IMG/VR virus record: IMGVR_UViG_3300044808_000010
Span: 1-64,000 of that record
Strand: one strand, 5' to 3'
Length of the DNA: 64,000 nucleotides
Source: a virus
Below the pieces are notes generated by a model that saw only the letters and a program-made list of their open reading frames with translations, was not told the origin of the DNA and did not search any database. A program made the position numbers and the translations under genes. Shown in pieces: positions 30,999-39,378 of the stretch (position 1 is the first letter of the stretch; every line of letters starts with the position of its first letter).

Positions 30999-31975
30999 GC
31001 CATCCTCATAATGAAGGCCAAGGAATAAAATACAGGCTCGTTATTTGCCGTGCTGTGCGCTGAGATCGCATGGTCATTCGGCTGCGTTACCGCGTGACTC
31101 AGAACCGCCGAGGGACCGCCGCTCGTTACGGCATTATTCGTAACGCCGTGAGCATCTACCGAGCCGCCGCTGGCTGTGGGGACTCCGGCGGGCCATGCGA
31201 CTGAACCTTGATTGGAAACTGTGTGAGACAGCGTTGCGCTGGGATTACCGCTTGTTACTGCGGGATTGTTGACAGTATGAGTCAGCGCTGCGCCCGGCCC
31301 GGCAGTTGTTCCTGAAGCTACCCCGCTCGTATTGTTGGCCGTCGATCCACTGAACGTCCCCGCTAACGTATTTGTTGCACCTGTCGTGCCCGCCATTGAA
31401 GCGCTTGTCGCCGTAGATCCAGCACTTGCTCGCGTTGGAATTGTGGAGGCCAACGTGCCCGCTGGATGGACGTGATTAGGAACATCTGTGTAGGTATGCG
31501 TGTGGCTTGCGTGGTTATCGACTGAGACGTTGGTAGTAACGCTATGCGTATGCGCGGCGTGATCGGATACAGCGATCCCGGAGATCGTGGGAACACCCGC
31601 AGGCCATGCAATTGTCGGCTGATTGAACGAGTGATTCGCTACCACGACATTCGATGTAACGCTGTGCGTATGTGAAGCGTGATCGGCGACAGCCGCGCCA
31701 ACATGAACCAAATTGGAGTGATTATCATGGGTATGCGTGGCGCTCCCGCCTGTCACGCCTGGGTCAATTCCCGCCGCTGCGCCTTTCGGAAACTTACTGC
31801 GAAGGTCTGGCGTGCCATTTGTGCCGTCACACAATTGCCAGTTGCTAGGAATGTTTACCAGCAACCCGCTAAACATGATGATCCCGCCGATAGGAATAGC
31901 GCCCGGCCACGCCTCGATATTGACGTGCTCTTTGCCGGTCGCGGTTTCGACTAAAACTGTACGGGGACTCGTCAT
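30995..31975 (-). CDS. tail-collar fibre protein with His-rich repeats
   Basis: A 326-residue protein. Residues ~25-70 are a phage collar domain start (AIPIGGIIMFSGLLVNIPSNWQLCDG, split across two strands, then TPDLRSKFPKG). The last residues (NNEPVFYSLAFIMRM) are the usual collar end. Between them lies a long insertion with units such as DHASHTHSVT, rich in His, Thr and Asn, that could chelate metal along a fibre as in long tail-fibre tips. It probably binds the host surface. Confidence 0.75.
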   Translation of the reverse strand: MTSPRTVLVETATGKEHVNIEAWPGAIPIGGIIMFSGLLVNIPSNWQLCDGTNGTPDLRSKFPKGAAAGIDPGVTGGSATHTHDNHSNLVHVGAAVADHASHTHSVTSNVVVANHSFNQPTIAWPAGVPTISGIAVSDHAAHTHSVTTNVSVDNHASHTHTYTDVPNHVHPAGTLASTIPTRASAGSTATSASMAGTTGATNTLAGTFSGSTANNTSGVASGTTAGPGAALTHTVNNPAVTSGNPSATLSHTVSNQGSVAWPAGVPTASGGSVDAHGVTNNAVTSGGPSAVLSHAVTQPNDHAISAHSTANNEPVFYSLAFIMRMA

Positions 31976-32553
31976 CGTTTTGTCTGTGGGCGCATCCGCA
32001 GAAGATACTGACTGCCGAATGCCTGGAATTGACCTTCAAGTGATAGCGGGAGCGTCGTGTCAGCGCTATCCTCGCCAATCACCGGAACAAATGGCCCGCT
32101 GAAAAGTATCGCCCCAATGTCGGCGTCCAGCGCGCCGTCCACGTTGCGAGTGTGCAAAACTGAGCCACTGAGTGCCCCGCAAATGAACATGCCATCAGTG
32201 GGGCGACTCATCCTGAGTTGACCGATTTCACTCAGCAGATGAAACGGAGTGCCAAGATCGTCCGGGTCTTTTCGGAACTCGGTAACATGGAAGAAATCTC
32301 GCAGCCATCTATCCGGCGCGGCTTCATTTGCGGCGAGGTCGGCAGTTCCCGCCGTAACCGTGGCGCTGAAGAACGTAGTGGGCTTCAGCAGATCGCGCCG
32401 CAGCGGATCGTTGGCTATCGTCCGGGCAAACTCTTCGCAGATGGTCGGAATGTGCCCGGCAATATCAGGAATGGAGAAGCCGACCGCAGCCTCAGAGGCA
32501 GAGGTCAAAAGATCTCTGATCCCCTGGGCTGCGCCTGCCAATGACAAGGCCAC
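31972..32553 (-). CDS. putative head-tail or tail structural protein
   Basis: A 193-residue protein beginning at GTG 32553 with GAGGAC upstream. Helical N-terminus, beta C-terminus (LQLRMSRP and similar). It lies between the Lys-rich protein and the collar fibre, where head-tail connectors or tail tube genes are often found. No family is recognised. Confidence 0.5.
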   Translation of the reverse strand: MALSLAGAAQGIRDLLTSASEAAVGFSIPDIAGHIPTICEEFARTIANDPLRRDLLKPTTFFSATVTAGTADLAANEAAPDRWLRDFFHVTEFRKDPDDLGTPFHLLSEIGQLRMSRPTDGMFICGALSGSVLHTRNVDGALDADIGAILFSGPFVPVIGEDSADTTLPLSLEGQFQAFGSQYLLRMRPQTKR

Positions 32554-32556
32554 GGG

Positions 32557-32973
32557 TTAGTCCTCTTCTCGGCGCGCCGTGATCGGGCTCCACGTACCTT
32601 CAATTGCTCCGATGTTCAAGTCGAAGTTCGTGCGGTTGCGCGCCAATAGACCGACAAAGGTTTCATCCTTCGCCATCCCGTCGCCAACTACCTGAACGTC
32701 GCTCTGGAGTTCCAGAAAGCGATTGGAGCCCGCCAACTGAACCAGCGTGCCCTTCACGAGTCTGCGGCCGGCCGGGACAGATGCCAGTTCAGCGTCAGAC
32801 ATTGGCGCTTCCGTCTCCGTGGTTTGTACGCCTGCGTCGCCAACAGGGAGCGTGCCCGTCTCATCCCCATTCACAACGCTTTTGTCCCCCATGGGGGAAC
32901 TTTTCGGTGCCGCCTTTTTCGCGGTTTTCTTGGCGGCCTTTTTCGGCGCGGCCTTCTTTGCTGATTTCTTCAT
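32557..32973 (-). CDS. Lys/Ala-rich (histone H1-like) tailed small virion-type protein
   Basis: A 138-residue protein starting at ATG 32973, GGGAGG upstream (the longer frame to 32994 is not supported). Residues 2-24 are a Lys/Ala/Pro tail like histone H1 C-terminal tails (KKAAPKKAAKKTAKKA). Palindrome copy 10 (S-P-M-G-D from residue 26) joins the tail to an acidic linker and a beta C-terminal domain. The basic tail may bind DNA or RNA inside the head, but this is inferred. Confidence 0.6.
   Translation of the reverse strand: MKKSAKKAAPKKAAKKTAKKAAPKSSPMGDKSVVNGDETGTLPVGDAGVQTTETEAPMSDAELASVPAGRRLVKGTLVQLAGSNRFLELQSDVQVVGDGMAKDETFVGLLARNRTNFDLNIGAIEGTWSPITARREED
32885..32898 (-). repeat. dispersed palindrome copy 10
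   Basis: In the - strand gene, sense TCCCCCATGGGGGA encoding S-P-M-G-D directly after the Lys/Ala tail. GAAAAGT precedes and CAAAAG follows. Confidence 0.95.
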
Positions 32974-32974
32974 T

Positions 32975-33649
32975 TTAGCCTCCCTGTCGAACAAACGTGT
33001 CTTGCGGTGGAATAACAGCTTCGAGGTTTTTGATGCCCATCAAATCCCGCTGAAACAACCCGCTGAAAGTTGTAAACAGATTCGAGTCCAGCGGGTCTTT
33101 CATCAACATCATTATCGCGCCGCGAGCGATGCGCGGTTCATCAATCGCCGGTGCCTGGCATGCAGATGTGATCGCCAAGTCGCTCGGCACGAATATTTGC
33201 GCGGAATTCCCGGTAAAATACAAGCGCAACTCTTCATCTATGTGATAGCGCCCGCCAAAGATTGACGCTGAGCCATAGCGCCCGTCCGGGTTATCTAATA
33301 ACTTGTTTATTTCGTCAATGCTCTGAACCTTAATGCCGCGACGAAAACTATCGCCAGAGGTCTTCTTGATTTCAATGAACCCGATGCGTCCAGGATGCGC
33401 TGGAATGTAGGCTCCATTTGCGACCGCCGCCACTGCGCCGTATTGCGAGCGATAACCGTCTCCAATGGTTTCCTGTCGCGTCCGAACGACTTCAAAGTCA
33501 GCGTAAAGAATGGCGTCAGTAATGTGATCCGGGGAATACTTTTGTTGGTCGGTTAGAGTCGCCGCCACGTAGGACATGTCATCCGGCCCGGCATTCAGGA
33601 TTGCCGGGATGATCTTCTGTACACGAGCTAGTGATGCGAGATTAGGCAT
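32975..33649 (-). CDS. putative structural protein (head-tail region)
   Basis: A 224-residue protein with the opening MPNLASLARVQKIIPAIL and mixed alpha/beta structure. It lies next to other connector-region genes. No family is recognised with confidence. It may be a head-tail adaptor or tail component. Confidence 0.45.
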   Translation of the reverse strand: MPNLASLARVQKIIPAILNAGPDDMSYVAATLTDQQKYSPDHITDAILYADFEVVRTRQETIGDGYRSQYGAVAAVANGAYIPAHPGRIGFIEIKKTSGDSFRRGIKVQSIDEINKLLDNPDGRYGSASIFGGRYHIDEELRLYFTGNSAQIFVPSDLAITSACQAPAIDEPRIARGAIMMLMKDPLDSNLFTTFSGLFQRDLMGIKNLEAVIPPQDTFVRQGG

Positions 33650-34372
33650 CTATCTTCGAATCCTCGGCGAACGTCGCCCACCATAGAACCTATCCATAGA
33701 GCCTTCCATCTGTGACCAGCCTTCTTCCTGCCCATGGAAGCGCCACATGTCCCATTCCTGCTCGTAGCCCTGCAAGATTTCTTGATTAATCTTCCCGATG
33801 TTCTGCACAAGTCCAGCGGTGAAGAAGTTCGGCGCTTTAATCATCAATCGCGGCAAGGAAAGAATCACAGCGCGGCGGGGGATCATGTACTTCAAAAGTC
33901 TAATTGGAAGTTCCAGATCGTCGTCCAACGTGCCGGGCTCATTTGAGTCCGGGTCGTGCCAGATTTTCAGGTGCGACCATGGGTCAAGTGCCGGATCCCA
34001 TGACAATCGCATCGTGGGCGGCTGACCGTAGAACGCAACGGCGAGATTGCCTTCATCCGCTTCGTTATCCAAGTCCGGAATGTCAACGATATCAACCTTC
34101 TCCCAGTCTTCCGGATTGTCGGTAACGCGCCGCTCAACGTATAGCGCGGCGGTAAAGCCATCCTGATTGACCTGAAACTCGCGTGAGGGCACGTCTATCT
34201 CAAAGAAACGGCCGGTAAGCAGGCGCCCCATCGCCGGGCCTGCCTGGTGCTGGTAGAAGCCCCAGCTTTCCATGCACGCCATCGTGGCCGCCTGTTCGTC
34301 AAAGAGTTCCCGAGAAGGATTTCCCAGGAACTCCAAGAGGATACCGCCCGTTTCTGAGAGTAGAGTGGTCAT
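33650..34372 (-). CDS. putative virion protein, connector region
   Basis: A 240-residue acidic protein with beta strands and a Trp-rich C-terminus (EWDMWRFHGQEEGWSQM). It directly follows the gene at 33649 and abuts the 383-residue gene at 34372. Composition and place suggest a structural role. Family unknown. Confidence 0.45.
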   Translation of the reverse strand: MTTLLSETGGILLEFLGNPSRELFDEQAATMACMESWGFYQHQAGPAMGRLLTGRFFEIDVPSREFQVNQDGFTAALYVERRVTDNPEDWEKVDIVDIPDLDNEADEGNLAVAFYGQPPTMRLSWDPALDPWSHLKIWHDPDSNEPGTLDDDLELPIRLLKYMIPRRAVILSLPRLMIKAPNFFTAGLVQNIGKINQEILQGYEQEWDMWRFHGQEEGWSQMEGSMDRFYGGRRSPRIRR

Positions 34373-35523
34373 TACGCTTCAGGCAATTTCTCCACTGGCG
34401 CAGAGTTCTTCACGCCCAGTTCTGCCAGTTTGGACTCCCAATAAGCGTCGCGCTGATCAAGCAACGCATTAAGCTCTTCCGTGGTGACGCCCTGCTTGGC
34501 TGCCGTCTGGTTCGCCGTGGCGATCTTGTCGGCAATCAGTTCGAAGCCCTTCATGTAGACTTCGTTCTGCTCGGTCAGCCTCGAGGCCGCCTCGCTCGCT
34601 GACTGCATATCAATTGGCACGCGCCCCGTGTTCGCCATCGCTACGATATCCAGCGGCAGCGTCCCGCCCGTGAACCGCTCGTCCGGCAGGTCGTAATACT
34701 GCTTGCCCGGCTTGCCATCCCGAAAGCGCCGAATCTCAGACTCCGTAGCGTTCAGGTGCGTATTGAAGAATCCCCACGCCCTGTCCGCCGCGGCGCGCAT
34801 CTGCAACACCATCTCCTTCGCGCCAGCAATCTGCTCAGCCGTTGCCTGGCGCGAGCCAGCCGTCTGCACAGCGTCCATGATGCGCTGGCCGGCAGGGCCG
34901 CCCTGACGCAAATACGGTCTTAACTGGTCGAGGAACGGGCCTCTGACTGTTTGGCCGAGCACCTCGCGCTCCAAATCCCATCCCAACTCTTCGATCTGCC
35001 GCTTGTCCCAGTTGCCGCGCGCGGCGGAGAACGGCATGAAGAGTGAATACATGCGCCGCACGTCCTCACGATCCGCGCCCTTCACCTTCTCGAACAAACA
35101 CATTCCCCGTGATTCGTTCTGGCGCATCAGGAGAAAAGCGCAGACTTTCGGAGGATTGATAAACCGCGTCAGCCGCGAACCAGCATTGCCTCGCAGTGCG
35201 TCCGGGGTTGACGTCGGCGCGGCGGGGATCATGTTCTCCATTCCGGCGCCAAAGCTCGGTCCCGACTGAATCATCGCGTCGCCGTGCATGATCGTTGCCG
35301 GAACCTCATACGGCCCCAATGAACGCGCTTCCGGGATGGTCAGGAGTTGGCGCGCGGGGACAAGATCGCCCGGCCACTCGCCGACAAACCGCGAGCCACC
35401 CATCAGCGCCAGGTTAATGTCCGGCCCCATCATGCAGCCGTAACGAATCAAGTGCCGGTCATCTTCCACTTGCCGCGCGGATGCGTCCTGCAGCGGCTCT
35501 GCATAAGCTAAATTTGCTGACAT
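34372..35523 (-). CDS. putative virion protein, connector region
   Basis: A 383-residue protein with a helical C-terminal half. It contains a conspicuous GGSRFVGEWPGD stretch in the N-terminal domain. It overlaps its neighbours by one base, so it is part of a coupled cluster with the proteins at 33650 and 35523. No homologous family is recognised. Confidence 0.45.
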   Translation of the reverse strand: MSANLAYAEPLQDASARQVEDDRHLIRYGCMMGPDINLALMGGSRFVGEWPGDLVPARQLLTIPEARSLGPYEVPATIMHGDAMIQSGPSFGAGMENMIPAAPTSTPDALRGNAGSRLTRFINPPKVCAFLLMRQNESRGMCLFEKVKGADREDVRRMYSLFMPFSAARGNWDKRQIEELGWDLEREVLGQTVRGPFLDQLRPYLRQGGPAGQRIMDAVQTAGSRQATAEQIAGAKEMVLQMRAAADRAWGFFNTHLNATESEIRRFRDGKPGKQYYDLPDERFTGGTLPLDIVAMANTGRVPIDMQSASEAASRLTEQNEVYMKGFELIADKIATANQTAAKQGVTTEELNALLDQRDAYWESKLAELGVKNSAPVEKLPEA

Positions 35524-36557
35524 CAGGCTATTCTCTCTTTCTTTTTCAAGTGTGGCGCTGCGTCCACGTTGTTCAAATAAGTGCGCGCTCCGCCGCCTAC
35601 TCCGCCGGTCGTCCCAGCGTCAGGTGACGAGAAGCGCCATTCTTCGCCGCGCATTGCATGACGCTTTGCGTCAATCCGCTCTTCCTTGGCTTTGCGGCGC
35701 TTTTCAGAGTCTTCATAGAACTTGTCAATCCCACGCTGCTCCTGACTGACGATGTGGCGCCGGTCGCGCTCAAATCTTCCCGCCCGGGCAAACATCAAAT
35801 CGCGTTCATCCGGCTCACGGTAGCACACACTGTCAACCAGTTCCCTGTGCTTTACCATTTCCTCGGTCGCTACAAACCCAATCGGCTGTGCGCCAGGATA
35901 CGGTGGCGCCAACGCTCCGCCTTCCGTGTACACCGGGACCGTCATCGGATACTCGGATTCTTCAAAATAAGAGAAAGGCTGAACGACGCGCCAGATTGCG
36001 GTGTAGCGGCCTTCCCGCGGGAACGGCCCCAACACGTCACAATGGCGCACCATGCCGAGTTCCGGATCTTCCCAGTCTTCGTACCGATCGCGCTCCCACT
36101 GCTCCGGCGTCCCAAACGGCATGAATATCTCGCCATTCGGTAAATGAATCTCCGGCGCGTACCACTGCTCCATGTAAAACCACTGCTCGCCAATCCACTC
36201 GATTGACTTCAACTCTTCTTCATAGAGCCAGCCTTCAGGAACAATGTCCGACGCGCGGTCGAGAACCTGAGTGTCCCAAGTCGTCACCCGCCCTGACTCG
36301 TCAGTCAACAGCGGGCGCTTCAACACGTGCCGAGTATGTCGGATCGCGTCAATACGCTCGTCAATGTAGAGAAGTCTTTCTTTACCGCGGCGGAATTGAG
36401 TTCGCGTCTGACCCCAGACAAACCGAAGGTTCGGCTCCCCTCTGTAGTTCAGGCCGCCAATTTGGGTGAGTTCTTCAATGTAACGCGGATTGATAGAGGG
36501 CTCGCGGGAATTTCGCCAACTCTCAGGGCGATTCGGATGGACCAGCGTGAAACTCAT
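35523..36557 (-). CDS. putative virion protein, connector region
   Basis: A 344-residue protein. The middle is rich in aromatic residues (EQWFYMEQWYAPEI) and the C-terminal 90 residues form a highly charged helix ending in a Gly/Ala-rich tail. It may be an internal or connector protein. The start ATG is at 36557. Family unknown. Confidence 0.45.
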   Translation of the reverse strand: MSFTLVHPNRPESWRNSREPSINPRYIEELTQIGGLNYRGEPNLRFVWGQTRTQFRRGKERLLYIDERIDAIRHTRHVLKRPLLTDESGRVTTWDTQVLDRASDIVPEGWLYEEELKSIEWIGEQWFYMEQWYAPEIHLPNGEIFMPFGTPEQWERDRYEDWEDPELGMVRHCDVLGPFPREGRYTAIWRVVQPFSYFEESEYPMTVPVYTEGGALAPPYPGAQPIGFVATEEMVKHRELVDSVCYREPDERDLMFARAGRFERDRRHIVSQEQRGIDKFYEDSEKRRKAKEERIDAKRHAMRGEEWRFSSPDAGTTGGVGGGARTYLNNVDAAPHLKKKERIA

Positions 36558-36573
36558 GGACGCCTTCTGAGAC

Positions 36574-36603
36574 GTGAGCGCCGCTTCAATGAACGGCGCT
36601 CAC
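36574..36603 (-). other. intercistronic hairpin (10-bp perfect stem)
   Basis: GTGAGCGCCG (36574-36583) pairs with CGGCGCTCAC (36594-36603) around a 10-base loop, between the 102-residue and 344-residue genes. No T-run follows on either strand, so it looks like an mRNA-processing, stabilising or translation element rather than a terminator. Confidence 0.6.
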
Positions 36604-36610
36604 ACATGCC

Positions 36611-36919
36611 TCAATTCTTGCCGCCAATAGCGACCACGTAAAACGAGGTGCCGGCAGACAGCGAGGCAAGTACCGTAGTAAATGTTCCGCCATTGCTGCC
36701 ATAGCCCGTCGTTGCGGTCGCCGTGGTGTCTACGGTGCCATCCGCCTTCAGAATGACCACCTCCTTGCAATACTGCAAAAGAGTGTCCACTGAGCCGGAT
36801 GTGTCACCGTTTAATTTCGTAACCTGAATGATCTTCGCGCGGCGGTAACGATCAACAAAGAACCCGTCACGGCCGCTGGATCGCGTTAGAACTAATGGAA
36901 TTGGAGCGCTTAACGCCAT
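36611..36919 (-). CDS. small putative virion protein
   Basis: A 102-residue beta-rich protein, with Gly/Ser/Thr-rich strands near the end (TGYGSNGGTFTTVLASLSAG). Small beta proteins of this kind near the capsid gene often decorate the head or close the portal. No family is recognised. Confidence 0.5.
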   Translation of the reverse strand: MALSAPIPLVLTRSSGRDGFFVDRYRRAKIIQVTKLNGDTSGSVDTLLQYCKEVVILKADGTVDTTATATTGYGSNGGTFTTVLASLSAGTSFYVVAIGGKN

Positions 36920-36934
36920 GATGCTTTCCTTTCC

Positions 36935-36973
36935 CCGCGCTGCCAGGGAACTTTGTTGCTTCCGTCAGCGCGG
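36935..36973 (-). other. intercistronic hairpin (8-bp stem)
   Basis: CCGCGCTG (36935-36942) pairs with CAGCGCGG (36966-36973), loop of 23 bases containing GGAA/TTCC. It lies just upstream of the 102-residue gene. No T-run. Confidence 0.5.
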
Positions 36974-36987
36974 TGAGTCTCGGAGTC

Positions 36988-37293
36988 TTAGTCCGTGGTC
37001 TTCTTTTTCTTGTCGATGGTCTTCCCATCGTCCAGGTCGTGCTGCTGCACCGTGCCGGACTTGCCAGTGTCGTTCTCGACCTGCTTGGCCTGCTCCGTCC
37101 GCTCTTCCGTCGCCGAACCCTGAATCCCGTGCGGTGGCCGCAAGTGCGGATTCAAGAGTTCATCGCTGGCGTCGCTCGTGTCGGCGCGGTTCGGGTCCTT
37201 CCCCGGATTCTTCCGGTCATCTGCCGTGTTCGTCGCCGTGTCGTTCGGCGATCCTGCCACGCCTCCCGGCGGCGCTGATCCTAATTTTGTCAT
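36988..37293 (-). CDS. disordered acidic/Lys-tailed small protein
   Basis: A 101-residue hydrophilic protein rich in Asp, Lys, Pro, Thr and Gly, almost free of hydrophobic residues and therefore probably disordered. It begins at ATG 37293 with GGGAGG upstream and ends in KTIDKKKKTTD. It lies near the capsid gene, so a scaffold or head-interior role is possible. Nothing firm can be said. Confidence 0.55.
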   Translation of the reverse strand: MTKLGSAPPGGVAGSPNDTATNTADDRKNPGKDPNRADTSDASDELLNPHLRPPHGIQGSATEERTEQAKQVENDTGKSGTVQQHDLDDGKTIDKKKKTTD

Positions 37294-37313
37294 GGTTGAT
37301 TCCTCCCTGTTTT

Positions 37314-37994
37314 CTAAGCTACTAACTGCAAAAGTTTCGTCCGTTGCGACTGATGGGGGCAAATCTTGTCCGGCGTTCGCGCGCGGCCTGAATTGCAATT
37401 GTAACAGGCCAGTTGCAGATCGTCAGGAAACCCGGCGTCGGCGATTTCTTTGTATTTCAACGCGCCTGTAAGACCCCTGTTCTGCCTGCGACGCTCCCCG
37501 CCATCGTTGTTCTTGTGGTCTATCGTCAGGAACTCCCGCGTGGTTTCACCGCAACAATAACAGGCATTACCGTAGTGCTGAAAAACCGCGTCCCGAAACG
37601 GCGCTGCCTTTAACCTCTGCCGCTCGTTCCTGATGCGCTGCGCCTCACGCGAAGCGTCTGTTTTTGGCGTAGCCAAGCGTCGTTCCTCGCGTTTCGCATC
37701 TCGGCATTTCTTGCAATGACTTTGGCGTTTGTCGGTCGCGGTGGCCGTGTAATAGAACTCTCCGACCGGCTTCACTTCCAAGCACTTTCGACACCGTTTC
37801 ACCAGCGCCGGACGTGCGATAACACTGCCTGGCGCACGCGGCTTATAGTCGTAATTCTCTTTATGCCAGTGGGCAAGATAAGCAGAGCGACAAGTTGTGC
37901 ATGTGCGTCTGAAAAACCCCTTCTTGTGCTCTTCGTATTCAGCCGGACACGCCCCACACTCTTTGCATTTTCTGTCAAGGATCTGTGTTGTCAT
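37314..37994 (-). CDS. zinc-rich HNH endonuclease-like protein
   Basis: A 226-residue protein. Three Cys pairs are arranged as modules at the N-terminus (CKECGAC, CTTC, CRKC/CKKC). The C-terminal half shows CYCCG, a FLTIDHKNNDGGERR stretch with the HNH-type Asp-His, and CYNCNSGRA, typical for phage HNH nucleases with a treble-clef. It may be another mobile nuclease or a packaging partner. Unlike the 25148 HNH gene it is codirectional with the late operon. Confidence 0.65.
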   Translation of the reverse strand: MTTQILDRKCKECGACPAEYEEHKKGFFRRTCTTCRSAYLAHWHKENYDYKPRAPGSVIARPALVKRCRKCLEVKPVGEFYYTATATDKRQSHCKKCRDAKREERRLATPKTDASREAQRIRNERQRLKAAPFRDAVFQHYGNACYCCGETTREFLTIDHKNNDGGERRRQNRGLTGALKYKEIADAGFPDDLQLACYNCNSGRARTPDKICPHQSQRTKLLQLVA

Positions 37995-38023
37995 TTCAAC
38001 CTCCGCAGTTGAGTCCGAAAGTT

Positions 38024-38083
38024 TTACGGCGGAAGACTGGTCGGAAGCCGGTCTTTTCAGGTGTACAGCCCTATCCGCCGTAA
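38024..38083 (-). other. nested inverted repeats downstream of the capsid gene
   Basis: TTACGGCGGA (38024-38033) pairs with TCCGCCGTAA (38074-38083). Inside is an 8-bp hairpin AAGACTGG/CCGGTCTT with a GU pair and a 7-base loop. It starts 19 bases after the MCP stop. No T-run. It could process or stabilise the capsid mRNA. Confidence 0.6.
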
Positions 38084-38101
38084 TTGCTACAATAACACAG
38101 C

Positions 38102-39349
38102 TTACGCGCTATTCCCTAACGCTAAGTTGGTCGTTGTGAGCCCGTCGATACGGGTTCCCAGTCCAACGACATCTTTCACGCCGGTATTGAAGAAGCCTTC
38201 CCAGTAGACCGCACGGCCACTCGCATGAAGCTGGCCGGATGCAGCGTTAATCATGTGAAAGATCGAGTTGCCTTCCTTCACCATCTGAATCTTCTGCATG
38301 CGATACAGGTGGATCGCCTTGGGGTCGATTTCCCACACCATGTCGCGCTGGACGTGCTTATTGAAGCGGAAGGGCACGCCGGCATAGTCGGTCTGTCCGT
38401 CGAGGAAGCCAGCGTCGAATCCGTTGCCGCTGACCTGCTTCATATCGAAGCCGATAGCGACGTAGGCAGACCACTGGGACGAGACGTACAGCTTGTTCTT
38501 GCCGCCGCGACGCTTTCCAGTCTTCAGCGCGCGCGCTGAGTGCATTTTCTCAAGGAGCCCTTGAGTCAGTACGCCGGAAGCAGTAACGGTGGTGGGGACG
38601 GTGCCGCGGTAGATCGTGCGGTCAGCGAGCCCTTGCCAAGCGCCGGAGGTCGCAACGTGATACATCAGGCCGCGAGGCGCTGCGCCGTAAGATCCGCGGA
38701 GGTAGATGCGATCATTGGTGGTGGCGTCGTTGGCGATGGAATCGACGGTAAACGTCTGGCCGGCGTAATCGACGGTCAGGATGGTGCTCCAGGCTACGCC
38801 GCCGCCTTGATGCAGGGTTCCGCCGGAAGTGCGGAATTCGATCTGCATGCCCACTTCCAACATCTGACAGCCATACAGATTGGATGTGGTGTTGCAGGTG
38901 ATGGTGAGGCTGGAGACGCCGGATGCGCGGGCGCGTTCGCCGGTGCCGTCGCCCCAGAGATAGAAGTCAATGGAGTTGCGAAGGTTCTCGAGCTTGTTGT
39001 CGAGTTCGCCAGTAACGAGATCAGTGATGGTGGTGGCGGTTTGGTTTTCCGCCAGGACGTGATTCGAGAACAGGGCAGTTGCGGTGACGCCTACGAACGG
39101 GACCGTCATCTTGACCAGCGGCGACACACCCGGATTCGGGTAGTCTTGCAGTTCGGCCGTACCCCACGCCTCCGAGACGTTATTCAGCGGGCGAATGACC
39201 AGCGAGGTGCCACGGGAATTGAGTTCCTGGTAGTCCTTGCCTTCTTCGATCTCCGAATAAAAGTCATCGACGTTGTAGGTAAGGTTCTCTACGCCGCCAT
39301 CGTAATGCTCACGCACAGCCGCCTCGACGTTAGCGAGTAATACGGACAT
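38102..39349 (-). CDS. major capsid protein, HK97-like
   Basis: This 415-residue protein forms the head shell. Evidence is its place next to the scaffold, the length, and strings seen in HK97-fold capsid proteins of long-genome phages: an N-terminal arm, a spine helix region with LVTGELDNKLENLRNSIDF, IRPLNNVSEAWGTAEL, and a C-terminal strand with the GQLHASGRAVYWEGFF loop. There is no palindrome copy in it. A promoter upstream of the scaffold gene gives it its own transcription unit. Confidence 0.8.
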   Translation of the reverse strand: MSVLLANVEAAVREHYDGGVENLTYNVDDFYSEIEEGKDYQELNSRGTSLVIRPLNNVSEAWGTAELQDYPNPGVSPLVKMTVPFVGVTATALFSNHVLAENQTATTITDLVTGELDNKLENLRNSIDFYLWGDGTGERARASGVSSLTITCNTTSNLYGCQMLEVGMQIEFRTSGGTLHQGGGVAWSTILTVDYAGQTFTVDSIANDATTNDRIYLRGSYGAAPRGLMYHVATSGAWQGLADRTIYRGTVPTTVTASGVLTQGLLEKMHSARALKTGKRRGGKNKLYVSSQWSAYVAIGFDMKQVSGNGFDAGFLDGQTDYAGVPFRFNKHVQRDMVWEIDPKAIHLYRMQKIQMVKEGNSIFHMINAASGQLHASGRAVYWEGFFNTGVKDVVGLGTRIDGLTTTNLALGNSA

Positions 39350-39378
39350 GGCTTTCTCCTTTTAGAACGGAAGAAAAC

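Noticed and set aside
38540-39340. 266-codon open frame on the + strand
   Set aside because: It lies antisense to the major capsid gene and mirrors its codon pattern; no ribosome site or protein-like motif.
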